From positions 1,488,001 through 1,552,000 of the forward strand of contig LT700187.1 in the NCBI GenBank assembly GCA_900155415.1: 64,000 bases of DNA. The letters run 5' to 3'. The notes under the pieces were generated by a model. It ran no database searches, had not been told where the DNA came from, and saw only the letters and a program-made list of their open reading frames with translations. Origin of the DNA: Christensenella massiliensis. GTDB taxonomy: Bacteria; Bacillota; Clostridia; Christensenellales; Christensenellaceae. The position numbers and the translations under genes were made by a program. Below, in pieces: positions 1 through 8,719 of this stretch (position 1 is the first letter of the stretch; the number at the start of each line of letters is the position of its first letter).

Positions 1-337
1 TGTCCTGTTTGGTATATTTCAGATTCCCTGAAAGAAAAGCGCCTATATTCATGACCATATCGATCTCCTGCGCGCCTAAAAGCTCGAGCTGTTTGGCCTC
101 GTATACTTTGGCGGACGTGAGCTCGCCGCCGAAAGGAAAACCGGTCACACAGCCGTGCAGCAGGTCGTAGCCGATCGTATTCTTCAGCGTGCGGGAAAAA
201 TAACAGGGCAGGGTGATCGTAGAAGCACAATGATACGCTTTTGCGATATCACAGATGCGGTCTACGTCCGACAGGCGCGTATCCGCGGCAACTGCAGTAA
301 TGTCAATCATATTCGGTAGAGTTTCCAAAGAAACCAT
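1..337 (-). CDS. deoC: DeoC-like deoxyribose-phosphate aldolase, 3'-truncated by the window edge
   Basis: Reading leftward from ATG at 335-337 gives 112 residues with no stop before base 1, so only the N-terminal half is present. The start has a good ribosome binding site (GGAGG, seven bases ahead). The segment GFPFGGELTSAKVYEAK and the following EIDMVMNIGAF match the DeoC class I aldolase core; the Asp of EIDMVMN is the proton-relay residue of the family. The usual N-terminal IDHT signature reads IDIT here, and the segment where the family has its NPCYV-type motif reads LPCYF, so this is a divergent member. Known family role: reversible cleavage of 2-deoxyribose-5-phosphate to acetaldehyde and glyceraldehyde-3-phosphate. 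The Schiff-base lysine lies beyond the window, so activity cannot be judged; another DeoC/LacD-type aldolase is possible. Confidence 0.75.
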   Translation of the reverse strand, partial: MVSLETLPNMIDITAVAADTRLSDVDRICDIAKAYHCASTITLPCYFSRTLKNTIGYDLLHGCVTGFPFGGELTSAKVYEAKQLELLGAQEIDMVMNIGAFLSGNLKYTKQD

Positions 338-457
338 AGCGTGATCCTCCGATATTCAGGTCGAATTTAGCGGCTGATGCCTAAAACAGTATTATCATAG
401 ACCGTGGACCCCGGTGTTGTCAATGAATAAAAGTAAGAAATTTTCTATATTTTGCTG

Positions 458-463
458 TATAAT
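458..463 (+). promoter_or_regulatory. Probable -10 element for the thioesterase gene
   Basis: A consensus TATAAT lies 36 bases upstream of the thioesterase start, in an AT-rich stretch after the divergent aldolase start. No convincing -35 is visible at 17 bases. Confidence 0.45.
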
Positions 464-498
464 GAAAGCGGAACAAAAATAGAAACGGAGCATCAAAA

Positions 499-912
499 AT
501 GAACATTGAAGCAGTTAAGGAATTTTTCAGGCAGGACAGATTCGTTCAGGCAGCCGGGATCGAGATCAAAAGCGCGGAAGCCGGGGCGTGCGAGTGCGTT
601 GCGAAGATCAGGGAAATGCACCTCAACGCAGGAAATGTGGTGCAGGGCGGAATGATTTTTACGATTGCAGATTTTGCGTTCGCGGTCGCCGCGAACTGCC
701 GGCACGGGAACGTTGTTTCTCTGAATAATAATATCACCTATGTGCGCCCGCCGAAAGGGAAACTGCTGATCGCCCGCGCGAGAGAAAAGGCGGCGACGAG
801 AAAGACCTGTCTGTATGAGGTCGAGATCACAGATGAGCTCGAAACGCCGGTAGCGTTTATGACGACGTCCGGCTATATCAAGGGAGGCAGCATCGGCCTG
901 CCTGAGAAATAA
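499..912 (+). CDS. PaaI-family hotdog thioesterase
   Basis: A 137-residue single-domain hotdog protein. The diagnostic stretch is HLNAGNVVQGG followed by IFTIADFAFAVAAN (about residues 41-67), where the HxxxxxxxQGG turn and the Asp of the long helix form the acyl-CoA thioesterase site in PaaI/YdiI relatives. These tetrameric enzymes hydrolyse acyl- or aryl-CoA esters; the substrate cannot be read from sequence. A modest GGAG precedes the ATG by about nine bases. The gene is monocistronic: a divergent aldolase lies upstream and a shared terminator with the convergent transporter lies just downstream. Length is normal for the family. Confidence 0.88.
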   Translation: MNIEAVKEFFRQDRFVQAAGIEIKSAEAGACECVAKIREMHLNAGNVVQGGMIFTIADFAFAVAANCRHGNVVSLNNNITYVRPPKGKLLIARAREKAATRKTCLYEVEITDELETPVAFMTTSGYIKGGSIGLPEK

Positions 913-913
913 A

Positions 914-949
914 AAAGAACGGGAGCATCTCAGCACTCCCGTTCTTTTA
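914..949. terminator. Bidirectional intrinsic terminator between thioesterase and MFS transporter
   Basis: AAAGAACGGGAG pairs with CTCCCGTTCTTT around a ten-base loop; A-rich and T-rich flanks let it work in both directions between two convergent genes. Confidence 0.9.
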
Positions 950-957
950 TTATCCGG

Positions 958-2157
958 TCAAGCGGGCTTTTTTGCTGCATCGCGTTTCAGAGCCAGTGTT
1001 ACGAAGATACCGGCAACGGATGCGATCGCCGGAACGAGGAACGTCCATGCCGTCGGGATGCCGCTCGGCGTTACGACGGTCGCGATCGCAGGGAACATGA
1101 GGCCGGAGGCGGCGAACGCGATCATGACGAGGCCGTAATTCGTGCCGTTGTTTTTGATGCCGAAATAATCAGCCGTCACGGCAGGGTAGACTCCGGCGCT
1201 CCCGCCGAATGCAAACGATATAAGCGCGATGAGTACGATGAAGAAATAGCTTTGCGCAAAGGTCAGAAGCAAAATACTCACGAGCGTGATACCATACAAA
1301 AGGAACAATACGTTCCTGCGGCCGAGACGGTCGGACAGCCATGGAGCGAGCAGTCTGCCGGCGGCGGAGGCCATACCTGTAGCCATCACGCCGGCAAGCG
1401 CCGCGGCTTCCGTGAGGCTGCGCAGCTCTCCCAACGATTTCAGCAAAGGATTGATGATAAAATAAGCGGGGGTTAAAAGCAGCATGCTGAAGAAAATAAA
1501 GTAATAATATTTTGTTTTGAGGACCTCGCCGGGCGTATATTGTTTTTGCGCGGAAAGATCGGGCAGCTTTGTCTCGAAACGCTCCATATATCCTTTGGAG
1601 GGATTTTTGACGAACCAACCGAAAATAAGAAGCACGGCGAGGAAAATAAGCGAAAGGGTCAAAAATGTCTGCGAGACGCCGACGGCTTTCAGCAGCGTGT
1701 TTGCGACTGGAGTGAACACAACGGTGGAAGCGCCGAACGTACAGACGATCACGCCCGTTGCGAACCCTTTTCTGTCCATGAACCATTTTTGCGCGCAGGA
1801 GATCGTAGACGTATAGGCCGCTCCTACGCCAAAGCCTGCAAGCCCGCCGTAGAACAGCCAAATCAGCTGGGGCATATCCTTTGGAACGAGGGACGAGAGG
1901 AAAATACCTGCGCAAAACAGGAGGCCGCCGAGAAATACAACAGGCCGCGGTCCTTTTTTATCGCCCAGCCGCCCGCCGAGCACGATGCCGAGGACGAAAG
2001 TTGCGAGCATGATCGAAAAGGTCACGGAAGCGTCCGCTGCACTCCATGAATAATATTCCATGACGGAGGGCTGGAAAATACTCCAAATATAGATGATCCC
2101 AATACAGAGCTGGATGACTGCACCGGCAATCAGGGGGAGAGCCTTGTTTTCTTTCAT
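958..2157 (-). CDS. MFS transporter, oxalate/formate antiporter (OFA) type
   Basis: A 399-residue integral membrane protein with about twelve hydrophobic segments. It opens with a TM1 region reading LIAGAVIQLCIGIIYIWSIF, characteristic of the OFA branch of the major facilitator superfamily, and has the GGRLGDKKGPR loop between TM2 and TM3 (MFS motif A). A second, weaker motif A copy (SDRLGRRN) sits in the central loop. Family members exchange small carboxylates such as oxalate/formate or lactate/pyruvate; the substrate here is unknown. A GGAGG-type site lies just ahead of the ATG. It is transcribed away from araD with about 200 bases between, and shares a terminator with the thioesterase. Confidence 0.88.
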   Translation of the reverse strand: MKENKALPLIAGAVIQLCIGIIYIWSIFQPSVMEYYSWSAADASVTFSIMLATFVLGIVLGGRLGDKKGPRPVVFLGGLLFCAGIFLSSLVPKDMPQLIWLFYGGLAGFGVGAAYTSTISCAQKWFMDRKGFATGVIVCTFGASTVVFTPVANTLLKAVGVSQTFLTLSLIFLAVLLIFGWFVKNPSKGYMERFETKLPDLSAQKQYTPGEVLKTKYYYFIFFSMLLLTPAYFIINPLLKSLGELRSLTEAAALAGVMATGMASAAGRLLAPWLSDRLGRRNVLFLLYGITLVSILLLTFAQSYFFIVLIALISFAFGGSAGVYPAVTADYFGIKNNGTNYGLVMIAFAASGLMFPAIATVVTPSGIPTAWTFLVPAIASVAGIFVTLALKRDAAKKPA

Positions 2158-2358
2158 AGGGTACCTCCGAAAGCGTATTTTAATATGCTAACATAATAAT
2201 AGACGATTTCAGCAGGAAAAGCAACGCTGCCGGGCGCATTTTACGGGCGGGAATATTTTTTCGGGTGCGGGGGCCTCTTGTGGATTCAGGCGGCAGGATG
2301 TAAAATAAGGAATAGGCGGAAGAGCCGGACGGCAACGAAAAAGAGGACAGAAGACGAT

Positions 2359-3036
2359 ATGCTGGAAGGAATCAAAATAGAAGTATATAAAGCGAATCAG
2401 GAGCTTGCAAAAAACGGGCTTGTTACCCTGCGCTGGGGTAATATATCGGCGAAAGACGAGAATACAGGGTATATTGTCATCAAACCGCGGCGGACGGCGA
2501 GCGCGCTTCTCCGGCCGGACGATCTGATCGTCTGCGATATGGACGGGAAAATACTGGAGGGAACGCACGCGCCGACCTCCGATCTATTTACGCATCTGGA
2601 GATCTATAAGGCGTTCCCGCAGGTCATGAGCGTTGCGCATACCCATTCCAAGTGGGCGACGGTGTTCGCGCAGGCCGGGAAGAGCATTCCCAATCTCGGC
2701 ACGGCGCATGCGGATTATTTTAAATACGATATCCCCGTCACACGCACGATGCGCCCGGAAGAGATCGCAAAGGACTATGAAAAAAATACGGGCCGTATCA
2801 TTGCGGATGCTTTTACTCTGAAAGACCCAATGACCACACCGGCGGTGCTCGTCAAAAGCCACGGGCCGTTCGTCTGGGGACAGAGCATCCATGAAACGGT
2901 AGATAATGCGGTGGCGCTCGAATATGTAGCGGAAATGGCGTTCTATACGCTGCGGCTCAATACGGATACGGATATGAATACGTATCTGATCGAAAAGCAT
3001 GTACAAAGAAAACAGGGAGGGCGGAATGAGCAATAA
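2359..3036 (+). CDS. araD: L-ribulose-5-phosphate 4-epimerase (class II aldolase family)
   Basis: A 225-residue protein of typical AraD length. The ATG at 2359 follows AGAGGACAGAAG and is preferred over an in-frame ATG at 2278. The zinc-binding HTHSKWAT motif and the AraD-specific GTAHADYFKYDIPVTR segment are clear, with the third zinc His in VKSHGPFVWG. The N-terminal GNISAKDENTGYIVIKP loop binds the substrate phosphate. Known role: epimerisation of L-ribulose-5-phosphate to D-xylulose-5-phosphate in arabinose and ascorbate catabolism. No araA or araB is present in the window, so the pathway context is open. The end of the gene overlaps the WYL regulator by 11 bases, suggesting co-translation. 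Confidence 0.85.
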   Translation: MLEGIKIEVYKANQELAKNGLVTLRWGNISAKDENTGYIVIKPRRTASALLRPDDLIVCDMDGKILEGTHAPTSDLFTHLEIYKAFPQVMSVAHTHSKWATVFAQAGKSIPNLGTAHADYFKYDIPVTRTMRPEEIAKDYEKNTGRIIADAFTLKDPMTTPAVLVKSHGPFVWGQSIHETVDNAVALEYVAEMAFYTLRLNTDTDMNTYLIEKHVQRKQGGRNEQ

Positions 3037-4015
3037 GTCCACCTCGACGGAGCGGCAGCTTTTTATCCTGTCGCTGCTCTCGCAAAGAAAGAGCGGATAT
3101 ACGATTACCGAGATCATCGACAGCCTGAAGCGTATGGCGGATATCGACGCAACGCGCCGTATGGTCGCGCGGGATATGGATTATATTTCACAGAATTTCT
3201 TTGTGTACGAGGAAGAGCATGATGGGAGGCTCGTCTATAAGGCGGATAAATACGCCCTTTCAGATATTGATTTTTCCATTGCGGAGATCGTGTCGCTGTA
3301 TTTTACGGAACAGGTCCTGAAGACCTATCGCTCTCTCGGTATGGCAAAGGATGCTCTTACGATTATACGGAGGATATTGGATAAGCTGCCCGGCCTATCG
3401 CGCAGCGCGATAGAAAATGTGAAAAAAATGATCAAGATCGTTCCGGAAGCAGGCGACGATCCGGCGGATGAGGAAGTCTTGGCGCTTGTGCAGGAGGCGC
3501 TTGAAGCGTCCCGCAGCCTGCGGCTCACCTATCGTTCTTTTTCCTCGGGTGAGACGGCGCAGCGCGTATTCGACCCATACGTGCTTGAAATACGCGAGGG
3601 CTGCTGGCACACGCTGGGCTTCTGCCATCTGCGGCAGGCGGTGCGCGATCTGCGCGTATCGCGCATTATAGCGGCGGAGCTCACAGATGAGACATTCACG
3701 CCCCCGCAGCGCTTTTATGAGGAATACCGTAAAACGCGGTTCGATAAACTGGCGGGAGAGGAGCTTTGCGATATCCGAATACGGTTCACAGGAGACGCGG
3801 CGCGCCTCGTTCGGGAATATCATGCGCGCAAGGCGGACCGTATAGAAGAAAACGAAGGCTCGATCTTATTTGAGAAAAAAGCGGCTGTCACGCCGGACCT
3901 GAAAAGCTGGCTGCTTTCTTTCGGCGGGCAGGCTGAGGTGCTCGCGCCGGACAGGCTGAAAAAGGAACTGAAAGAGGAAGTGGAGCGCATGAGCGCTTTA
4001 TACGGGAAGGAGTAA
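3026..4015 (+). CDS. WYL-domain transcriptional regulator
   Basis: A 329-residue protein. The N-terminal 60 residues form a winged helix-turn-helix (sequence around RQLFILSLLSQRKSGYTITEI), followed by a linker and a C-terminal WYL-type Sm-like ligand domain with the segment LRLTYRSFSSGETAQRVFDPYVLEIREG and a WCX-like tail. This is the YafY/DeoR-like layout of regulators that sense nucleotides or other small ligands. The start at 3026 has a strong AGGGAGGGCGG site and lies inside the 3' end of araD; the next gene, nadE, starts three bases after the stop. Target and ligand are unknown. Confidence 0.85.
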   Translation: MSNKSTSTERQLFILSLLSQRKSGYTITEIIDSLKRMADIDATRRMVARDMDYISQNFFVYEEEHDGRLVYKADKYALSDIDFSIAEIVSLYFTEQVLKTYRSLGMAKDALTIIRRILDKLPGLSRSAIENVKKMIKIVPEAGDDPADEEVLALVQEALEASRSLRLTYRSFSSGETAQRVFDPYVLEIREGCWHTLGFCHLRQAVRDLRVSRIIAAELTDETFTPPQRFYEEYRKTRFDKLAGEELCDIRIRFTGDAARLVREYHARKADRIEENEGSILFEKKAAVTPDLKSWLLSFGGQAEVLAPDRLKKELKEEVERMSALYGKE

Positions 4016-4018
4016 CCA

Positions 4019-5203
4019 ATGAAACAGAGACAGATATTGAATACCCTCTCTCCTGATTTTAAACGTGATGGTCAGGGGCAGGAAGCATATATCCGAACGA
4101 AAAGAGCACAGACGGTGGATTTCGTGCGGCGTTATTTAAACAGGGCTCACGCCGGAGGCGTGGTGCTGGGCGTTTCGGGCGGGATAGACAGCTTTCTTGC
4201 GGCGGCGCTGTGTGCGCAGGCCTGCGCAGAGGAAGGGAAAAAAATGTATATCGTGCTCCTTCCGAACGGAACACAGAGCGATTTTGAGGACGCTGAGGCC
4301 TGTGCGCGGCAAATCAGGCAAATCAATCCGCAGACGGTATGCGATACGGTTTCCATCGCGGGCGGCTACCGGGGCGCGGTAGAAGACCTCTCTGCCGCGC
4401 AGGGCTTTTCGCAGGACGCCTATACGCTCGGAAATCTCCAGCCCCGGCTGCGCATGATGTACCAATACGCGCTCGCGAAAGGGATGCTCGTTGCCGGAAC
4501 AGACCATGCGACGGAGGCGATCACAGGCTTCTATACAAAATACGGGGACGGCGGGAGCGATTTCAATCCACTGCAGGAGCTTGTAAAGGACGATATTTAT
4601 GATATGGCGAAAACTTTCGGCGCGCCGCAGGCTGTGCTCGATAAGCAGCCCGCCGCAGGCCTTGGGATATCCGCAACGGATGAAGAAGAGCTCGGGATAA
4701 GCTATACGGATATCTGTGCATATCTGAAAGGGCATGTGATCGAAGACAGCGTACGGGAAAAGCTCGAAGCAGCATACGACCGCTCTGCGCATAAGCGCGC
4801 GATGGCCGCGTCGCTGAAAGATGAATATTCGCCGGTAAAGCCGGTCACGCATATCCATATTGGCCATGCGGACGAGCAGCGGGTGGAAAAAAGTACGATC
4901 GCCTATATCAACGCACATCCGGAGCAGAATGTGCTTTATGTAACAGACGGGCGGCTTGAAGATGCGTTTTATCATGAGATCAAAAAGACAGTCAATACGC
5001 CGGTCGCGCATTATAATTGCTTTGCGCCCGACGGAGACGGCGGAGTGAACAAAGAATTCGGACGGCTGGCGGATAATCTTGAAATGGACGTGGTGGTCTC
5101 CGGCAAGGTGGACGATACGTTCCGGCGCATTCTGCTGCACCTGATGAACAGCCGGTATCAGGTTACGCTCCTGAAAGACTGTCTGACAAAAGTAAAAAAA
5201 TAA
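4019..5203 (+). CDS. nadE: NAD+ synthetase (NH3-dependent type) with an unassigned C-terminal region
   Basis: Residues 1 to about 275 are an ammonia-dependent NAD synthetase: the PP-loop SGGIDS at residues 53-58, the NAD-site GTDHATE, and the GDGGSDFNPL loop that positions deamido-NAD. It would adenylate and amidate nicotinic acid adenine dinucleotide using ATP and ammonia. Family members of this type are usually about 270-280 residues; this protein is 394 and carries about 115 extra residues (from around SPVKPVTHIHIGHADEQ to the end). That part holds a run DVVVSGKVDDTFRRILLHL and YQVTLLKDCL that recalls the second half of isochorismatase/nicotinamidase folds, but without the catalytic cysteine. 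The SD GGAAGGAG overlaps the end of the WYL gene. Confidence 0.88.
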   Translation: MKQRQILNTLSPDFKRDGQGQEAYIRTKRAQTVDFVRRYLNRAHAGGVVLGVSGGIDSFLAAALCAQACAEEGKKMYIVLLPNGTQSDFEDAEACARQIRQINPQTVCDTVSIAGGYRGAVEDLSAAQGFSQDAYTLGNLQPRLRMMYQYALAKGMLVAGTDHATEAITGFYTKYGDGGSDFNPLQELVKDDIYDMAKTFGAPQAVLDKQPAAGLGISATDEEELGISYTDICAYLKGHVIEDSVREKLEAAYDRSAHKRAMAASLKDEYSPVKPVTHIHIGHADEQRVEKSTIAYINAHPEQNVLYVTDGRLEDAFYHEIKKTVNTPVAHYNCFAPDGDGGVNKEFGRLADNLEMDVVVSGKVDDTFRRILLHLMNSRYQVTLLKDCLTKVKK

Positions 5204-5247
5204 AAAGAGGGGCGGAGGCCTGCCAAAAACGGTAAAAGGGGAAAATT

Positions 5248-6624
5248 ATGGATATTTTCAAGTATGTGGACGAAGTGGTCGATTATTACGAGACCATACA
5301 ATATAAATATAAAAATATTGCGCATGACCTGAAGCACATGATGGAAGAAGCGGTATGTAAAAATTCAGAATATACGCTGAATATCTCTTACCGGGTAAAG
5401 GAGCCGGAGAGCGTGCGGGAAAAGCTGATACGCAACAGCTACTACCGCCTGCATACGACAAAAGAGGAGATCGTCGCCAATATACAGGATATCATCGGCC
5501 TGCGCATCGAGTGCAAATTCAACGACGACGAGGCCTACGTCTATTCGCTTATGCTCAAGCTGTTCAACCGGACGGACGACCAAATTTTTTATTATAACGA
5601 TAAGTTCCCCAAAATGCGCTTCAAGCTGAACGAAAAACAGCCGGCGAAACAGAAAAACGGCTTCGATATTTATAAAATAGACGCGCGCTATGAAGACCAT
5701 AAGGGAGAAGAGGACGAGATACGCGTCAACTTTGAAGTGCAGATCAAATCGATGGTCAACATGTTCTGGGGCGATATCGAGCATAAGATCATCTATAAAA
5801 ATCCTTCCTACTTCATGGTAGAACAGCAGGTCATTGAGAACATGGTTTCTATCAAGGAGAACCTGAACCTTGTCGATCATCAGCTCCATGTGCTGTATAA
5901 GCGGTATAAGCGCGATAACAACTCCAAGCTGCATTACCGCAAGGAGAATATCCAGAATATCATCAGCAAGCTGATCCACGATACCATCGCGCGTAAGATG
6001 AAAAACGACCTCGGCTTCGTCGTGCAGTTCAAGGACAGCTGCGACAGCATCGTCGATTACATTTTCATCGTGAACAACGCGGCGCAGATGGAGGATTACG
6101 GGCGCGTTATGACGGAGATGTTTTATATCACAGGAACGATGAGCGGCGAAGAGCTCAATTTCCGCGAATCGCTTCAGCTCGAGCGTGAATTCAATACAGG
6201 CGATCCGTTTATCGATACGGTAGGGACGACGATCCAAAAGCTGATGAACGTGGATTTCAACTGGCATCTTTACTGTATGATCCTGTTCGAACTGGAGCGC
6301 GGCAGCCGGATCGACGCGCTCGAGACGTTTATCCGATACTATAAGGGGAGACTGACGGCGAATTCGGAGCTGCACCGCCTCGGGGAAGTATTCCCGTCGG
6401 AAACGGCGAAGAAGATCAAGGCGGATCTGCTCTCGGAAATGGGCTATGTGTTCCGCCGTCACGCGGATATCACCCTGCTGCACGAAGAGGGGATTCTCGA
6501 AATGACACGCGCCCTGAAAAAAACGGTATCCAATATCATCAAGGACAATCCGGACTGGAATAAAGAGAAATCCATCTATTTTCTGTATCTGAACAACAGT
6601 GTCAATCTGGAAACGCGAAATTGA
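5248..6624 (+). CDS. RelA/SpoT nucleotidyltransferase-domain protein with long helical C-terminus
   Basis: A 458-residue cytosolic protein. Residues about 45-215 match the RelA/SpoT (p)ppGpp synthetase domain: YRVKEPESVREKLIRN, IQDIIGLRIECKF with the metal Asp, and FEVQIKSMVNMFWGDIEHKI, the substrate-binding ExQIR-type helix. There is no HD hydrolase domain in front and no TGS/ACT domains behind, so it is not a long Rel. It is also about twice the length of classical small alarmone synthetases (RelP/RelQ, about 210-230 residues): a further 220 mostly helical residues follow. Likely product is an alarmone or related nucleotide, not shown. It sits 45 bases after nadE and 68 before thrS, probably one transcript. 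Confidence 0.82.
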   Translation: MDIFKYVDEVVDYYETIQYKYKNIAHDLKHMMEEAVCKNSEYTLNISYRVKEPESVREKLIRNSYYRLHTTKEEIVANIQDIIGLRIECKFNDDEAYVYSLMLKLFNRTDDQIFYYNDKFPKMRFKLNEKQPAKQKNGFDIYKIDARYEDHKGEEDEIRVNFEVQIKSMVNMFWGDIEHKIIYKNPSYFMVEQQVIENMVSIKENLNLVDHQLHVLYKRYKRDNNSKLHYRKENIQNIISKLIHDTIARKMKNDLGFVVQFKDSCDSIVDYIFIVNNAAQMEDYGRVMTEMFYITGTMSGEELNFRESLQLEREFNTGDPFIDTVGTTIQKLMNVDFNWHLYCMILFELERGSRIDALETFIRYYKGRLTANSELHRLGEVFPSETAKKIKADLLSEMGYVFRRHADITLLHEEGILEMTRALKKTVSNIIKDNPDWNKEKSIYFLYLNNSVNLETRN

Positions 6625-6692
6625 CAAAAGGCCCTGTGTGGCAGTAAGATTGTAAAAGAAATGCAAATAATTGAAAAAGAGGACGAGAGGCA

Positions 6693-8630
6693 ATGAAAAT
6701 CAAACTGGCTGACGGCAGCGTCAAGGAATTTAAGGATGGCATGACCGCTCTTGAGATCGCAAAAGAGCTGAGTCAGAAACTGGGCAAATCCGCAGTAGCG
6801 GCAAAAATCGACGGTACAGTCACGGAACTCACGGCGGTTCCGACGGATGGCGCTGCGCTCGAGATCCTGACGTTCGGCGACGAGGAGGGCAGAAAAGCGG
6901 TTTGGCATACGGCGTCCCATGTGCTCGCACAAGCGGTAAAGCGCCTGTATCCGGATGCGAAGCTGGCGATCGGTCCGGCGACAGACAGTGGATTCTATTA
7001 TGATTTCGATACGGAAAAGCCCTTTTCAAACGATGACCTTGCCAAAATCGAAAAGGAAATGAAAAAGATCGTGGCGGAAAATATCCCGCTTACGAAATAT
7101 ACGCTTCCGCGCGCGGAAGCGATCGCGAAAATGAAAGAAGCGGGAGAGCCCTATAAAGTAGAGCTCATTGAGGACCTGCCCGAGGACGCGGTGCTGAGCT
7201 TCTATGAGCAGGGAGATTTTACCGACCTGTGCGCGGGGCCGCATGCGGCGGCAACCGGCAGGGTAAAAGTGCCGAAGCTCCTGCGGACAGCGGGCGCGTA
7301 TTGGCGGGGCGACGAAAAGAACAAGATGCTCCGCCGCATCTATGGTATCGCATTTCCGACGCAGAAGGAGCTGGACGAGCACCTGCAAAAGCTGAAAGAA
7401 GCGGAAGAACGCGACCACAACAAGCTGGGCCGTGAGCTTCACTATTTCACCACCAGCCCGGTGGTCGGACAGGGGCTGCCTCTTTTAATGCCCAAGGGCG
7501 CGAAAACGATCCAGCTTTTGCAGCGCTTTGTGGAGGATGAAGAAGAACGGCGCGGCTATGTGCTCACCAAAACGCCGTACATGGCAAAAAGCGACCTCTA
7601 CAAGATATCGGGGCATTGGGACCACTACAAGGAAGGCATGTTCGTGCTGGGCGACGAGGAAAAGGACGACGAAGTGCTCGCACTGCGTCCGATGACATGC
7701 CCGTTCCAATATACGGTCTACAACGCGGAGCATCATTCATATAAGGATCTTCCGATCCGCTACGGGGAAACGTCCACCCTGTTCCGCAATGAAGCGTCGG
7801 GCGAGATGCACGGCCTCATCCGTGTACGCCAGTTTACGCTTTCGGAGGGACATATCATTTGTACGCCGGGACAGCTCGAGGATGAATTTATGGGCGTGCT
7901 CGACCTTATCAAATACAATATGGGTGTGCTCGGGATCGAAAAGGACGTGACCTATCGTTTTTCCAAATGGGATCCGAACAATAAGGAAAAATATGTCGGA
8001 GACGAAGCGGAGTGGGAACGTGTGCAGGATGCGATGCGCCAGATTCTCGACCATACCGGCCTCAAGTATTATGAGGCGGACGGAGAGGCTGCGTTTTATG
8101 GCCCGAAGCTCGATATCCAGTTCAAAAACGTATTCGGCAAGGAAGATACGCTGTTTACGGTGCAGATCGATTTCTCACTCGCGGAACGGTTCCAGATGAC
8201 CTATGTGGACCGGGACGGACAGAAAAAAACGCCGTATATCATCCACCGTTCCTCGATCGGCTGCTATGAACGTACGCTTGCTATGCTGATTGAAAAATAT
8301 GCGGGCGCGCTGCCAATGTGGATGATGAGCGAGGAGGTTCGTCTGATGAACATTACAGAAGCGGCGGCGGCCTATTGCCACGAATATGCACAGCGGCTGC
8401 GGGCCGCGGGCCTGCGCGTCACGGTGGATGACCGTCAGGAAAAAATAGGCTACAAGATACGCGAAGCGCGGAATGAACGAATCCCCTACATGCTGGTTGC
8501 CGGGGAAAAGGAGATCACGGGCGGCACGTTTGCAGTACGCCGACGCGGCGAAGGAGAGATCGGCAGCATGACGCAGGATGATTTTCTGGAGATGGCGGTA
8601 CGGCAGGATCGGGAAAAGACGATTTTCTGA
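6693..8630 (+). CDS. thrS: Threonyl-tRNA synthetase
   Basis: A full-length 645-residue class II synthetase that charges tRNA-Thr. In order: N-terminal TGS domain (1-60), the editing domain with HTASHVLAQ (the HxxxH pair) and its later CAGPH, the catalytic core with motif 2 TLFRNEASGEMHGLIRVRQF and motif 3 near the IIHRSSIGCYERTLAMLIE stretch, and the C-terminal anticodon-binding domain. The zinc Cys of MTCPFQ is present. The ATG has an AAAGAGGACGAGAGG site. Only 68 bases separate it from the upstream gene, and there is no room for a T-box leader, unlike many Firmicutes thrS genes; regulation must be from an upstream operon promoter or absent. Confidence 0.98.
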   Translation: MKIKLADGSVKEFKDGMTALEIAKELSQKLGKSAVAAKIDGTVTELTAVPTDGAALEILTFGDEEGRKAVWHTASHVLAQAVKRLYPDAKLAIGPATDSGFYYDFDTEKPFSNDDLAKIEKEMKKIVAENIPLTKYTLPRAEAIAKMKEAGEPYKVELIEDLPEDAVLSFYEQGDFTDLCAGPHAAATGRVKVPKLLRTAGAYWRGDEKNKMLRRIYGIAFPTQKELDEHLQKLKEAEERDHNKLGRELHYFTTSPVVGQGLPLLMPKGAKTIQLLQRFVEDEEERRGYVLTKTPYMAKSDLYKISGHWDHYKEGMFVLGDEEKDDEVLALRPMTCPFQYTVYNAEHHSYKDLPIRYGETSTLFRNEASGEMHGLIRVRQFTLSEGHIICTPGQLEDEFMGVLDLIKYNMGVLGIEKDVTYRFSKWDPNNKEKYVGDEAEWERVQDAMRQILDHTGLKYYEADGEAAFYGPKLDIQFKNVFGKEDTLFTVQIDFSLAERFQMTYVDRDGQKKTPYIIHRSSIGCYERTLAMLIEKYAGALPMWMMSEEVRLMNITEAAAAYCHEYAQRLRAAGLRVTVDDRQEKIGYKIREARNERIPYMLVAGEKEITGGTFAVRRRGEGEIGSMTQDDFLEMAVRQDREKTIF

Positions 8631-8684
8631 TGCAGCCGCAGGGCGGCATGGAAAAGTATAAAATGCATATAGCCGTATTTTTGC

Positions 8685-8713
8685 TTGACACTATGCCAAG
8701 CGCATGATATAGT
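8685..8713 (+). promoter_or_regulatory. Strong sigma-A promoter for infC-rpmI-rplT
   Basis: TTGACA (8685-8690), 17 bases, TATAGT (8708-8713). It lies just upstream of the attenuator leader; transcription would begin around 8720. Confidence 0.85.
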
Positions 8714-8719
8714 AATAAC

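Noticed and set aside
4136-5140. A 334-codon minus-strand frame
   Set aside because: Antisense to nadE; no family features.
6625-6692. Possible T-box leader for thrS (and for pheS at 10923-10966)
   Set aside because: The gaps are 68 and 44 bases, too short for a T-box, and no AGGGUGGNACCGCG-like core is seen.
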